This document shows, piece after piece, positions 1-8,398 of a DNA stretch of 64,000 nucleotides (its first letter is position 1; every line of letters starts with the position of its first letter). Source of the stretch: a virus. Position numbers and translations under genes: made by a program. The notes under the pieces were generated by a model that saw only the letters and a program-made list of their open reading frames with translations, searched no databases and was not told where the DNA came from. The stretch covers positions 1 through 64,000 of IMG/VR virus record IMGVR_UViG_3300021602_000003; one strand, written 5' to 3'.

Positions 1-1
1 T

Positions 2-127
2 ATTATTCGGACATTCGGTCCGAAACCAGTTAACAAGATTCTGGTCGATACAAGAAAACTTGTAAAATCTGTAATACCAGCGTATAATATACAGTTAGTA
101 GAGTTAAAGAACTTTGCAATAAAGTAA
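2..127 (+). CDS. C-terminal end of a gene that starts outside the window
   Basis: Frame 2 is open from the window edge and codes 41 residues before TAA at 125-127. The visible tail is basic and contains the stretch TFGPKPVNKIL. The other two forward frames close earlier. No family can be named from so short a tail. The gene ends just before a tandem pentamer and a tRNA gene. Confidence 0.5.
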   Translation: MIRTFGPKPVNKILVDTRKLVKSVIPAYNIQLVELKNFAIK

Positions 128-164
128 AGTAAAATAAAATAAAATAAAATAAAATAAAATAAAA
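120..164 (+). repeat. Nine-unit TAAAA/TAAAG tandem pentamer
   Basis: Two TAAAG units are followed by seven TAAAA units, ending one base before tRNA-Lys. Read as RNA this is an unstructured A-rich leader to the tRNA. Copy number is likely to vary by slippage. It overlaps the stop codon of the preceding partial gene. Confidence 0.85.
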
Positions 165-165
165 T

Positions 166-239
166 GGGCGTATAATTCAATGGGAGAATATCGGTCTTTT
201 AAACCGACTACCAGGGATCGATACCCTGTGCGCCTACCA
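166..239 (+). tRNA. tRNA-Lys (anticodon TTT)
   Basis: Full cloverleaf with encoded CCA. The acceptor GGGCGTA pairs with TGCGCCT, the anticodon arm is TCGGT-CTTTTAA-ACCGA, and the T-arm is CAGGG-ATCGATA-CCCTG. The T-loop has A in place of the usual first T. It reads AAA/AAG, which suits the AT-rich codon use of the phage. Confidence 0.92.
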
Positions 240-266
240 CATAAAAAATATTTTATATCGAACTAT

Positions 267-274
267 GATAAATA
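267..274 (+). promoter_or_regulatory. Late promoter box GATAAATA
   Basis: Matches the T4 late consensus TATAAATA with G at the first position. It lies 26 bases before the ATG of the HNH gene at 300. The same variant precedes about twenty genes in this window. Confidence 0.6.
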
Positions 275-299
275 ACATTATAGTCTAACAAGGTTCGAT

Positions 300-932
300 A
301 TGAAATACTGTCCTAAATGCGGGATAAATCACGATAAGCCCGGCACCTTTTGTTCTAGGTCGTGTGCTAATAGTAAAATATGCTCATCCGAAAATAAATA
401 TAAGAAAAGTATAGCACTGAAGGGGCGCCGATCTACACAAACAATAGAAGTCAGGAAAATTGCTGTAGAGAAACTCCGAAACACACGATTACAAAAATAT
501 TTAAATACACCGTTTAATGAATTGGGGTGTGAAAATCGACGTCGTAGAGTTTTTGAAGAACAAGAACATAAATGTATCAGGTGTGGAATTACCGAATGGT
601 TTGAACATACAATATCATTAGAATTAGAACATAAAGACGGTAATACTGAAAATAATAAAAGAGAAAATTTAGAGGGATTATGTCCTAATTGCCATTCTAT
701 AACAGATACGTGGCGTGGCCGGAATAAGCCTGTTCGTAATGGGATAATTGACACAACAGATGAATTTTTGTTACAATGTTTAAAAGAAACAGATAATATA
801 CGGCAGGGTTTGTTAAAAGCAGGTTTAGCGGCAAAAGGCAATAATTATGCCAGAGCAAAGCTTTTATTAAAACTTGTGCAGGTCATATCAAAACACATTA
901 ATCGGGGATATACTTGGCGTGACTATCCTTAA
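300..932 (+). CDS. HNH homing-type endonuclease with N-terminal zinc finger
   Basis: A 210-residue protein. Residues 4-24 carry a CxxC...C...C zinc finger. Residues 91-130 hold the HNH core: CIRCG, then LELEHKDGN with the metal-binding His, then LCPNCHS. The rest is basic, as expected for DNA binding. HNH proteins of this type cut DNA site-specifically and spread their own gene between phages; stand-alone copies next to tRNA genes are common in T4-like phages. The ATG follows a GATAAATA late box. At least eight further homing-type nucleases occur in the window. Confidence 0.85.
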   Translation: MKYCPKCGINHDKPGTFCSRSCANSKICSSENKYKKSIALKGRRSTQTIEVRKIAVEKLRNTRLQKYLNTPFNELGCENRRRRVFEEQEHKCIRCGITEWFEHTISLELEHKDGNTENNKRENLEGLCPNCHSITDTWRGRNKPVRNGIIDTTDEFLLQCLKETDNIRQGLLKAGLAAKGNNYARAKLLLKLVQVISKHINRGYTWRDYP

Positions 933-981
933 ACAGCCTAGCGCACAATTGCTACCGAATAATATGTTTTGATATGGTTCT

Positions 982-1112
982 ATATTAAAATACACTGTGG
1001 TGTTAGATAACGAGCCTTCTTAGCGGTCGGCGTTCTGAGTTATTTGACACTACGCCCGTGGAGAGGGTATAGTTGCAACTACCGGTTCGATTCCGACAGT
1101 GTATTTTAATAT
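982..1112 (+). ncRNA. Structured RNA closed by a 17-bp stem, with a tRNA-like T-arm
   Basis: Bases 982-998 and 1096-1112 are perfectly complementary over 17 bp. Inside, 1000-1011 and 1039-1050 form a second 12-bp helix with a few G-U pairs. The 3' part has the T-loop-like GGTTCGATTCC just before the closing stem and the palindrome TAGTTGCAACTA. A tRNA-like reading (acceptor ATACACT/AGTGTAT) is possible, but the T-stem would have only 3 bp and the body is about 40 nt too long. It lies in a gap with no ORF, 20 bases before the next gene. I assign no known family. Confidence 0.6.
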
Positions 1113-1131
1113 GGTAAAGTAGGATATTTAT

Positions 1132-1497
1132 ATGACACATAAAATCGCAATAATTAAGACTAAGGACATGTATTACAACTACGGTGACGATCATGAATTG
1201 ATTGCAACAAGTATTACCGACTGGACAGAAGTAAGTGACGCAGATTTCAGCATACTCCAGAAAGCCAGATTTAACAGGAATTTCGATATATTAGAACAAC
1301 CTGTCAGCACCCCCGAATTTGTTGCCCACACAGTTGCAGATTACATAAAAGAAGCCAAGAAGGCCGAAGAAAAAGAAAAAGAAGAAAAGAAGAAGCGTGA
1401 AGTTGCTGCAATTGCTCGTAAGCATAAGAAAGAGTTAAAGACACGCGAGTCTAAACTCGAACTGTTAAAGAAATTACAGGAAGAATTAGCTGTATAA
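1132..1497 (+). CDS. Hypothetical protein with charged coiled-coil tail
   Basis: 121 residues. The N-terminal half (about 1-65) looks like a small mixed alpha/beta domain. From residue 70 on it is a long Lys/Glu-rich helix (KKAEEKEKEEKKK) typical of a coiled coil. No family recognised. The ATG sits 20 bases downstream of the structured RNA, and a strong terminator follows directly, so it forms a one-gene unit with that RNA. Confidence 0.7.
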   Translation: MTHKIAIIKTKDMYYNYGDDHELIATSITDWTEVSDADFSILQKARFNRNFDILEQPVSTPEFVAHTVADYIKEAKKAEEKEKEEKKKREVAAIARKHKKELKTRESKLELLKKLQEELAV

Positions 1498-1500
1498 AAG

Positions 1501-1527
1501 ATGCCCACTGCGGTGGGTATTTTTTTG
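1501..1527 (+). terminator. Rho-independent terminator
   Basis: ATGCCCAC and GTGGGTAT pair (one G-U) around loop TGCG and are followed by seven T. It separates the 1132 gene from the accessory block that begins at 1567. Confidence 0.85.
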
Positions 1528-1540
1528 ACTAGCAAATCTA

Positions 1541-1566
1541 TAAGATAAATAGTTTATAATATCTTA
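1541..1566 (+). promoter_or_regulatory. Late promoter overlapping a start-site hairpin
   Basis: TAAGATA at 1541-1547 pairs with TATCTTA at 1560-1566, and the ATG of the next gene follows at once. The late box GATAAATA (1544-1551) is partly inside the 5' arm. A transcript from this box would lack that arm; a read-through transcript would carry the whole hairpin. Confidence 0.55.
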
Positions 1567-2469
1567 ATGGTAAGAATGTATCCGACCAACAATATAAATT
1601 TCGATTATTCGTATCAGAATATGCCTAATACAGTAATAGAACAAAGATTCTCCATGAATTTTAGAAAAATTCAACGACCATTAATGTCTTGGAAAGAAGA
1701 AATCATGGATACAACTTTAAATATAAAACGGCTGGCAGGGCGCAGGCCCATTATGCTATGTTTGAGTGGTGGCACCGATTGTGAAATTATGGCAACAGCA
1801 TTCCTGAAAAATAATATAGATTTTTCTGTTGTTAGTTGTAGACACGAAGCCGGAACAAATGACCACGATATGGTATATGCTACGAATTTTTGTAAAAGAA
1901 ATAATGTAAAGCATATTATTTTTGAAATTAATCATCTTGAATTTTTTACGGATGGTATAAATCGATATATTGAACAAGGATATCGATCAACCAGGATATT
2001 TAGGTATTTTCAATTGTTATTGTTGGAAGAAGTAGAATCGCGCGGCGGGTGCGCCGTATTAGGTGGAGGTGACCCGATGTATTTTGGGGTAAACGGCGAT
2101 GTTGTATTAAAATATGCACCAGATTTTAGCCTATGTCTCGATTGGTGCAATAATCACAATTCTTTACATTTTCCATATTTCTATAAACAGAATCCACATA
2201 TATTTGCTTCATATATGAAAGAAGAATTGATAGAGTTTATTATATCACGGCCCGAATATTTTAAAGATGAATGGTTTGTTAGTTTAGAAAAGACACTGAT
2301 GTATACAGCGAATTGGCCCGATATAGAAAGACGGCCAAAATATCACGGATTTGAGAAGATGAGATATATTAAAAACACTGTAGAAAAAAAGTTACGTGAA
2401 AAATTTCCCGATTTAGAATATTTAATTTTTCCGATATCTGTTATAAAAAGTCAGCTAGGAATAACTTGA
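1567..2469 (+). CDS. PP-loop ATP-pyrophosphatase-like protein (first of eight)
   Basis: 300 residues. The ATP-binding PP-loop is SGGTDCE at about residues 67-73, after a hydrophobic strand (PIMLCL). Two further blocks recur in paralogues here: LGGGDPMYFG near 166 and RPKYHGFE near 255. N-type ATP pyrophosphatases adenylate a carboxyl, carbonyl or base oxygen for attack by N or S (AsnB, QueC, TilS, ThiI). The substrate cannot be inferred. It opens a 14-gene block; a late box overlapping a start hairpin precedes it. The closest match by eye is the gene at 5082. Confidence 0.75.
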   Translation: MVRMYPTNNINFDYSYQNMPNTVIEQRFSMNFRKIQRPLMSWKEEIMDTTLNIKRLAGRRPIMLCLSGGTDCEIMATAFLKNNIDFSVVSCRHEAGTNDHDMVYATNFCKRNNVKHIIFEINHLEFFTDGINRYIEQGYRSTRIFRYFQLLLLEEVESRGGCAVLGGGDPMYFGVNGDVVLKYAPDFSLCLDWCNNHNSLHFPYFYKQNPHIFASYMKEELIEFIISRPEYFKDEWFVSLEKTLMYTANWPDIERRPKYHGFEKMRYIKNTVEKKLREKFPDLEYLIFPISVIKSQLGIT

Positions 2470-2509
2470 ATAGATTTTATGATTACATTTTTATAGTGAT
2501 AAATGTTAA

Positions 2510-3280
2510 ATGAATATACACATAATTACAATGCCTCGCTCTGGATCTAAAACTGTGATGCAATATATGACCTTATATTATCGAGAAAAATATAAAAATC
2601 TTTTTGTTTCCACACTAATAAGTACAAAGGATATTATTTGGCAAGGACTGAAGTCTGCGTGGAGTGTAGATGAATTTCTTAATCACCACCATAAAGGGAT
2701 GTTTCAAGGTCATGCTGAAATATTAAATCGATTTGAAATTCTGGTATCAGATAAAAAAATAGATTCGATAGAAAAAGAATTAATATCGAGGCTAGATATT
2801 ATACAAAACTTAACCGAACCATACATCTTAAAACATTTTCCCAGAGGATATACTCATATCACTGATCAGTTAATATCGATACCGGCTAATATTTATTATA
2901 TTACACGCGACGATATATTTAATCATACACTAAGTTGGGCTCTTTCTCAACGACTCGCATCGTGGGTAAACAATAATCATCAGAAAAATATGATTTCTCT
3001 ATCAGAGAATAGTCCGATTACTGTTGATCATATAGCATTCCGCGGGCTATTAAGAGAATTGTTGCATTTTAGTAAGAAATTTAATGATGGCAGGCCTGTT
3101 ATTAGATTCGAAGATATAATTGCACTAAATAACGCCAGGGATTTCTGTACTTTATTTAACTTAGATTTTGTAGATTTTGAATTTGTAAAAATAGGAGAAG
3201 AATTTGGAAACCATAAATTGCAGATGATAGCCAATATAAATGAGCTTCACGATATTTACACCGAAGAAATAGAAGAATGA
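2510..3280 (+). CDS. Sulfotransferase-like protein
   Basis: 256 residues. It begins with a strand and a phosphosulfate-binding-type loop, IITMPRSGSKTVMQY (residues 4-18). Near 130-145, YYITRDDIFNHTLSWAL resembles the second PAPS-contact region of sulfotransferases (R-D...S). These enzymes move sulfate from PAPS to hydroxyls or amines. It overlaps the next gene by 4 bases (ATGA) and lies between a PP-loop gene and a methyltransferase, suggesting a tailoring role. A weak late box (GATAAATG, 2498-2505) precedes the ATG. A different P-loop transferase cannot be excluded. Confidence 0.6.
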   Translation: MNIHIITMPRSGSKTVMQYMTLYYREKYKNLFVSTLISTKDIIWQGLKSAWSVDEFLNHHHKGMFQGHAEILNRFEILVSDKKIDSIEKELISRLDIIQNLTEPYILKHFPRGYTHITDQLISIPANIYYITRDDIFNHTLSWALSQRLASWVNNNHQKNMISLSENSPITVDHIAFRGLLRELLHFSKKFNDGRPVIRFEDIIALNNARDFCTLFNLDFVDFEFVKIGEEFGNHKLQMIANINELHDIYTEEIEE

Positions 3281-4026
3281 GTAATCATATTCATCAATAT
3301 TATCCTGTATTCACATATTTTGCAAATCAGTTAGATCAATCGTCAGAGTGGTGGACTGATAAAAAAGTATTAGATTTTGGTGGAAATTGTGGTAACATCT
3401 TAAGAGATCCGAATTGCACTATTAAGCACGAAAATTATTATTGTTTAGATATATCGTCGGCCGCTATAGAAAAAGGAAGAGAAGATTTTCCAGAAGCACA
3501 TTGGCATCATTATAATCGATTTAATATCGCATATAATTTCGATGGTAATAAAGATGAACCGTTTCCCGTGTTTTCTGAAAAATTTGATATGATTCTAATT
3601 TATTCAGTTTTTACATCTACTTCTAGGTCCGAAATGATAAGATGCATAAACTTAGAATTATTACCGTTATTAGATCACGCCGGGATACTTATCAATACAT
3701 ACCTAAGTTTAAATAATTATGGAGTATTAAAAGGATTCTTAAATAAACGACAAACAAAAAAGGAAGACCAAATTAATATATTAAATAAGATTTATGGAAA
3801 AGAATATTTTTATTTAATAGGGGAAGATATAGTTAGCACAGAGGAAGATTTTATAAATTATAATAATCAAGGATGGGCATTGTCTTTTTATAAAGATGAG
3901 GAAATTTGCAGAATATTTCCTGATTGTGAAATTAAATCGTTTAAATTAAGTACTGACGGCCAAAGAACTAAATTAGTACATCATAGTATGCTAATTTGTG
4001 CCCGGGTCGATAAAATTCAATTTTGA
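3277..4026 (+). CDS. SAM-dependent methyltransferase
   Basis: 249 residues. Motif I is VLDFGGNCGNILRD near residues 30-43. An acidic strand end, YYCLDIS, follows near 55 and would bind the ribose of SAM. FDMILIYSVF near 105-114 fits motif IV/post-I. This is a class I Rossmann methyltransferase; the substrate is unknown. It is coupled to the sulfotransferase-like gene upstream, and its 3' end overlaps the converging QueC-like gene by 36 bases. Confidence 0.75.
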   Translation: MSNHIHQYYPVFTYFANQLDQSSEWWTDKKVLDFGGNCGNILRDPNCTIKHENYYCLDISSAAIEKGREDFPEAHWHHYNRFNIAYNFDGNKDEPFPVFSEKFDMILIYSVFTSTSRSEMIRCINLELLPLLDHAGILINTYLSLNNYGVLKGFLNKRQTKKEDQINILNKIYGKEYFYLIGEDIVSTEEDFINYNNQGWALSFYKDEEICRIFPDCEIKSFKLSTDGQRTKLVHHSMLICARVDKIQF

Positions 4027-4593
4027 AAATGCCCATGCTCGTTCCTTACAGAAGAAGCATTCGTTGCATCGCCCAGCTACTTTCATGCAACATGAATGTG
4101 TAAGTTTAAGCATTTCTTCTATCTTGTATTGATAGTATAAAGAGATAACAAATGCCTTATCATAATTAAAGAATGGATGTTGACGTATATCTGTTCGAAT
4201 AGTATTTTCTCTGGCCGGGTATGTAAAGGTTGTGTCTAATTGTATATCTGGGTTCTTAGTTGTGCCTGTAAGAAGAATATCGGCCTTATATTTAAGCAAA
4301 GCATCTTTCATCCCGGATCCGACAAATTTACTATGATGCACGTCTGCATCACCTACATAAATTACGTCTGGCAATTCTATATTGAAATAACTTTTTAAAT
4401 AATTTAAAACATTAGTTGTATGAGCGATAGTCCCGGTTCGTCGAGATACAGAATAAGGGACAATTTTACAGTTTTTATTTTCTTCTATATTTTGTTTATG
4501 TATTAAATAAAGGAGTATAGAACTATCTGCACCACCGGAAAACATTACACCCAGATGTTTATCATGATAGGAATCTATTATATTCATATTCAT
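3991..4593 (-). CDS. QueC/ExsB-like PP-loop protein with zinc-binding C terminus
   Basis: 200 residues on the minus strand, ending in TAG. The PP-loop is FSGGADSS near residue 18. The C terminus reads CCMKVAGRCNECFFCKERAW, matching the C...C-x2-C-x2-C-x2-R zinc site of QueC. QueC makes 7-cyano-7-deazaguanine (preQ0), a precursor of queuosine and of phage 7-deazaguanine DNA modifications. The other preQ0 genes (folE, queD, queE) are not in this window. It is the only minus-strand gene of the block and the only PP-loop member here with the cysteine cluster. Two in-frame ATGs (4593, 4587) are possible starts; a minus-strand TATAAATA overlaps the first. Confidence 0.7.
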   Translation of the reverse strand: MNMNIIDSYHDKHLGVMFSGGADSSILLYLIHKQNIEENKNCKIVPYSVSRRTGTIAHTTNVLNYLKSYFNIELPDVIYVGDADVHHSKFVGSGMKDALLKYKADILLTGTTKNPDIQLDTTFTYPARENTIRTDIRQHPFFNYDKAFVISLYYQYKIEEMLKLTHSCCMKVAGRCNECFFCKERAWAFSKLNFIDPGTN

Positions 4594-4619
4594 ATTTATA
4601 TAATACCGATTGATATCAT

Positions 4620-4627
4620 GATAAATA
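4620..4627 (+). promoter_or_regulatory. Late promoter box GATAAATA
   Basis: Lies 8 bases before the ATG at 4636, so a late transcript would have almost no leader. It favours 4636 over upstream in-frame ATGs that would overlap the divergent gene. Confidence 0.5.
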
Positions 4628-4635
4628 CCTGTACA

Positions 4636-5085
4636 ATGCAGAATATTGAAGAAATTAATTTTAAAACTATATTAGATATATGGAAAAACGAATTATGGCC
4701 CGGCAGAACATCACCTATAGAAACGCATAGTGCTATGTTATATCTTCGTAATCATGATATGAATAATTTTTCATTACCAAATTGGTACTATGGATGTTAT
4801 ATAGATAACAAACTAATAGGAGTCAATAGTGGACATCTCTGTGTTAATAACAATGTTAGATCAAGAGGCCTCTGGGTTTGCCCGGAATATCGTAAAAAAG
4901 GCTACGGAAAACAGTTATTATCGGCGACTATAGACAAGGCAAAAACACTTAATGCTTCTTTTGTTTGGAGTTACCCCCGAAAGTCATCCTGGGTGACTTA
5001 CAAATCTGTCGGATTCGAATTAACGACTGAATGGCAGAAAAGCGAAACAAGCGATGCGAATTGTTATTGTATACTAGATCTATGA
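4636..5085 (+). CDS. GNAT-family N-acetyltransferase
   Basis: About 149 residues from ATG 4636; an in-frame ATG at 4618 lies before the late box. The acetyl-CoA signature is WVCPEYRKKGYGKQLLSA, with the R-x-x-G-Y-G pyrophosphate loop, followed by a helix, then WVTYKSVGFE, the usual beta5-alpha4 end of GNATs. It acylates an amine on an unknown partner. It overlaps the next PP-loop gene by 4 bases, so the two are likely co-translated. Confidence 0.8.
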   Translation: MQNIEEINFKTILDIWKNELWPGRTSPIETHSAMLYLRNHDMNNFSLPNWYYGCYIDNKLIGVNSGHLCVNNNVRSRGLWVCPEYRKKGYGKQLLSATIDKAKTLNASFVWSYPRKSSWVTYKSVGFELTTEWQKSETSDANCYCILDL

Positions 5086-6002
5086 ATATTTACACATCAG
5101 AAGATAATTGGTATAAATGGCGCTATAGTAATGGTCCACTGTTTGGCAGAAGAGAAAGAAATTTTAATTCATTGTTCGAGACGGAATATACCAAATATTA
5201 CGGTCAGGTAGGCACCTTTAAAGAAGAATTACAGAAGGCAGCAAGAAGCACGCTAGATCATTTTCCTGGATTACGACCTTCTATATTATTCAGCGGAGGT
5301 ATGGATAGCGAGGTTCTTCTAAGATCCTTTATTGATATTGGGGCAAATCCTGCCGTGTATGTTTTTAGATACGAAGATAATATAAATTATGAAGATGTGT
5401 TAATGGCAGAAACTGTATGTAGAAATTTGAAAATAAATTATAATATTATTGATTTTAAATTACAAAAATTCTTAGAGAATGAAGTAGAGAAGATATCAGA
5501 AGAGTCCGAAATAGATTATCCTACAGCTTTGACACATATGAAATTTTTTGAATTAGTCGATGGTTTGCCGATATTAGGTGGCGGCGACCAATGTTGGATA
5601 AGGAATAATAGCGATTACACTACTAGGGGTATATGGTCCGGGGTGTGCAACGAATTTGAGATAGGCTGGTCGAAATATATTCGACTACACAATTTACAGG
5701 CAGTAGCAGAATGGTATAAATGGAGTCCTGGATTAATAATATCATATTTAAGATTAAAATGGTTTAACGATTTAATCGATGATAAAATTTATGGTAAACT
5801 AGGTGTAAATTCGACCAAATATATCGGATATCAAACTGTGTATCCTGATATTATTGTGAGAAAGAAATTAACCGGATTTGAAACAATCCAGGATTTAGTT
5901 ATAGAGATTGAGGCAACACTTAAGGATAAATATTCCACCTTACCTTATCGAAATACATATAATAGAACTATAGATCGGGTATCCGAAGAGTTAATAGGGT
6001 AA
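5082..6002 (+). CDS. PP-loop ATP-pyrophosphatase-like protein
   Basis: 306 residues. PP-loop SGGMDSE near 71; PILGGGDQCW near 164; RKKLTGFE near 259. The N-terminal W-x-K-W and GTFKEELQKAAR resemble the 10459 paralogue (GTFREECVRAAK). The ATG is placed inside the GNAT stop (ATGA) rather than at upstream GTG codons in the GNAT gene. It is followed 4 bases later by the radical SAM gene. Confidence 0.75.
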   Translation: MNIYTSEDNWYKWRYSNGPLFGRRERNFNSLFETEYTKYYGQVGTFKEELQKAARSTLDHFPGLRPSILFSGGMDSEVLLRSFIDIGANPAVYVFRYEDNINYEDVLMAETVCRNLKINYNIIDFKLQKFLENEVEKISEESEIDYPTALTHMKFFELVDGLPILGGGDQCWIRNNSDYTTRGIWSGVCNEFEIGWSKYIRLHNLQAVAEWYKWSPGLIISYLRLKWFNDLIDDKIYGKLGVNSTKYIGYQTVYPDIIVRKKLTGFETIQDLVIEIEATLKDKYSTLPYRNTYNRTIDRVSEELIG

Positions 6003-6006
6003 CTAA

Positions 6007-7584
6007 ATGACAGTTGACATTTTATTATTTACAGATAATACACATATACTATTTGTGAGACCTGCCGGTGCATACGCAGTTGCTACGACATTACGAGCTG
6101 CCGGTTATAGCGTTCAGGTAGTAGATCATTTTTTATTACTGGGCGTGGAAAAAACACTGGCAATAATAGATAAATTTGTAGGGCCAAATACTTTATTTGT
6201 TGGATTCGGTACCACATTTATGAATCCAACATACAGGCACCTTAAAGAGGCCGAAGTTAATAATCAAATATTTACTTACGATGGCTATTGGACTACAACT
6301 TCAAATAGGAATATTTATGTTGACACCATAGCCTATAGAGTACCAATAAGCGATCCAGAGATGGATGCCATTAAAAATAGAATTACATCTATAAATTCGA
6401 AGACAAAATTAGTAATCGGCGGATCTAAAGCAAATGACTTAAGACAGTCGCAAATGGATGTGTTTATTATCGGTTATGCTGAGCAGAGTGTTGTAGATTT
6501 CGCAAAGTATCTTCAGGGAAAAAATCCGTTTTTTCATTATAGAACCACACAAGCTGGTCAGATGATTGTTGATCACGATATTGATGCAAAAAATTATAAT
6601 TTTTCAGAATCGGGTATAAGGTTTTCTTCAACAGACTTAATTGACAGTACAGAACTCTTACCGTTGGAGGTTGCTCGCGGCTGCATATTTAAGTGTAAAT
6701 TTTGTTCGTTTCGACTCATCGGGAAGAAAAAGAATGATTACACAAAAACATTTGAGGCATTATATAGTGAGTTAATGTATAATTATGATAATTTTGGAGT
6801 AACAAGATACACATTTGTTGACGATACATTAAATGAATCTATTTACAAACTTGACCATATATTAAGGGTGGTAAAAAAGTTGCCATTTAAACTAGAAATT
6901 GCATCATACATAAGACACGATTTAATACATACCTATCCCGAGATGGCCGATATGTTATCTGAAATTGGATTAAAAGCGGCATGCTTTGGTATTGAATCTT
7001 TAAATCATGAGACAGGAAAGCTTATTGGTAAGGGGTTGCATCCAGAAAAAACCAAAGAATTATTAACTTGGTTACGTAATGAAAAAAAATGGAAGAATAA
7101 TATTCTTATGTATTCGGGTTTTATAATAGGTTTACCTAAGGATACAGTAAATACGGTTACAACCTGGACAGAAGAAATATCGGACCCTAGTTATCCGCTA
7201 GATTCTGTCTATATTATTCCATTAATGATGATTAGTGATTCTACTCGTTTAAAAAAATCAGAATTTGAGCTTAATTATGAGAAATATGGATACACGTACG
7301 AGACAGGTTCGACTGTTAGGTGGAAAAATAAAGACTGGACTTATGATAGTGCAACTGCCTTTGCAAAGAAATATACGCTCCGCAATTGGGAATCGAAACG
7401 AAATACTGTTACCTCATTTGCTTCTGTGGCATTAAGAAGTTATGGATATTCCTGGGAACAAATTTTTGCCATGCGTGAAAAGGATTATAATTGGCACAAT
7501 ATATTTCAGACGAACATTATTCGAACAAATACATATTATGATAACTTAATAGGAAATCAGAATGGGCCTGTTAGTAACATTTGA
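6007..7584 (+). CDS. Radical SAM enzyme, B12-binding-type architecture
   Basis: 525 residues. The N-terminal 170 residues look like a Rossmann B12-binding-type domain (LLFTDNTHILFVRPAGAYAV), but I see no clear DxHxxG cobalamin motif. The radical SAM cluster is CIFKCKFC near residue 226 (CxxxCxxC), preceded by LEVARG as is usual in this class. VDDTLNES and GIESLNHETGKLI fit the later barrel motifs. Such enzymes do methylation, methylthiolation or C-C chemistry. It overlaps the next PP-loop gene by 23 bases. It is the only radical SAM gene seen in the block. Confidence 0.8.
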   Translation: MTVDILLFTDNTHILFVRPAGAYAVATTLRAAGYSVQVVDHFLLLGVEKTLAIIDKFVGPNTLFVGFGTTFMNPTYRHLKEAEVNNQIFTYDGYWTTTSNRNIYVDTIAYRVPISDPEMDAIKNRITSINSKTKLVIGGSKANDLRQSQMDVFIIGYAEQSVVDFAKYLQGKNPFFHYRTTQAGQMIVDHDIDAKNYNFSESGIRFSSTDLIDSTELLPLEVARGCIFKCKFCSFRLIGKKKNDYTKTFEALYSELMYNYDNFGVTRYTFVDDTLNESIYKLDHILRVVKKLPFKLEIASYIRHDLIHTYPEMADMLSEIGLKAACFGIESLNHETGKLIGKGLHPEKTKELLTWLRNEKKWKNNILMYSGFIIGLPKDTVNTVTTWTEEISDPSYPLDSVYIIPLMMISDSTRLKKSEFELNYEKYGYTYETGSTVRWKNKDWTYDSATAFAKKYTLRNWESKRNTVTSFASVALRSYGYSWEQIFAMREKDYNWHNIFQTNIIRTNTYYDNLIGNQNGPVSNI

Positions 7585-8398
7585 CCCGTTTAGGGTGATA
7601 TACCCCGAGATTACTTCTGCTATTAAGGATTTTAAATCTGAGTGTATTTTAGCAGTCAACAAGATCGCAGATAAGAATACAGATAAATTACCCTACGCCA
7701 TAATGGTTAGTGGTGGAATAGATAGCGAATTAGTTGCAGAATCATTTTTATTAGCAGGTGAACATTTTATTTGTGCCATAGGTAGATTAATGACCTCGAT
7801 TAATGGCCATCGAATCGAGTTTAACCAGGATGATTATCGATATGCAGTAGATTGGTGTATTCGAAATAATGTTGAGATAATATTTGTAGATATTGATATA
7901 TTTAAATATAATGATTTAATATGTAAGTATACATTAGATTCTGCGGGATTTTCCCCGCAGTATGGCTGTCATATGTTTGTTATGAAACAATTGAGTGATA
8001 TGGGTTATTTTTTTGTTGCTGGGAACGGTGAAATGGATTTTGTATTAAGAAATAACAAATATTTTATGCTCGACGAACAACGAGAATTTACATTGTTAAA
8101 TTTTTGTAAGAATAATAATTTATGCGGTGAATTTCAATTCTGGAAGCAAGATAGCAGATTAAGTGCTTCTTTTCTACAATTGCCTACAGTAAAAAAGTTA
8201 ATGGAACGGAAAGTTACGAATATACTAGATTTCAAACACGTTTGTTTCGCCGATGTCTTTAAATCTGCTGCCAGAGTAAAACATACTGGTTTTGAATCAA
8301 TTCAGCAATGGGACTATATACATAGAAATTATTTAAAGACAATAAACGGGCAGTTTGATGAGAAATTTTATACACCGGCGGAGAAATTTATATTATGA
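7562..8398 (+). CDS. PP-loop ATP-pyrophosphatase-like protein
   Basis: 278 residues. PP-loop SGGIDSELVAES near residue 49; AGNGEMDFVL near 153 in place of the GGGD block; RVKHTGFESIQQW near 238. Slightly shorter at the N terminus than its paralogues. Start ATG 7562 lies within the end of the radical SAM gene; its own stop overlaps the Bug-like gene (ATGA). Confidence 0.73.
   Translation: MGLLVTFDPFRVIYPEITSAIKDFKSECILAVNKIADKNTDKLPYAIMVSGGIDSELVAESFLLAGEHFICAIGRLMTSINGHRIEFNQDDYRYAVDWCIRNNVEIIFVDIDIFKYNDLICKYTLDSAGFSPQYGCHMFVMKQLSDMGYFFVAGNGEMDFVLRNNKYFMLDEQREFTLLNFCKNNNLCGEFQFWKQDSRLSASFLQLPTVKKLMERKVTNILDFKHVCFADVFKSAARVKHTGFESIQQWDYIHRNYLKTINGQFDEKFYTPAEKFIL

Noticed and set aside
120-164. 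CRISPR array or origin iterons
   Set aside because: The only tandem repeat here is a simple pentamer; no spaced repeats of 20-40 bases were seen anywhere in the window.
329-841. Minus-strand ORF of 170 codons
   Set aside because: Shadow of the HNH gene at 300; cysteine/serine-rich nonsense composition and no start signals.
4593-4600. Minus-strand TATAAATA as promoter of the QueC-like gene
   Set aside because: It overlaps the first ATG, leaving no room for a leader; kept only as a remark because the match is exact.
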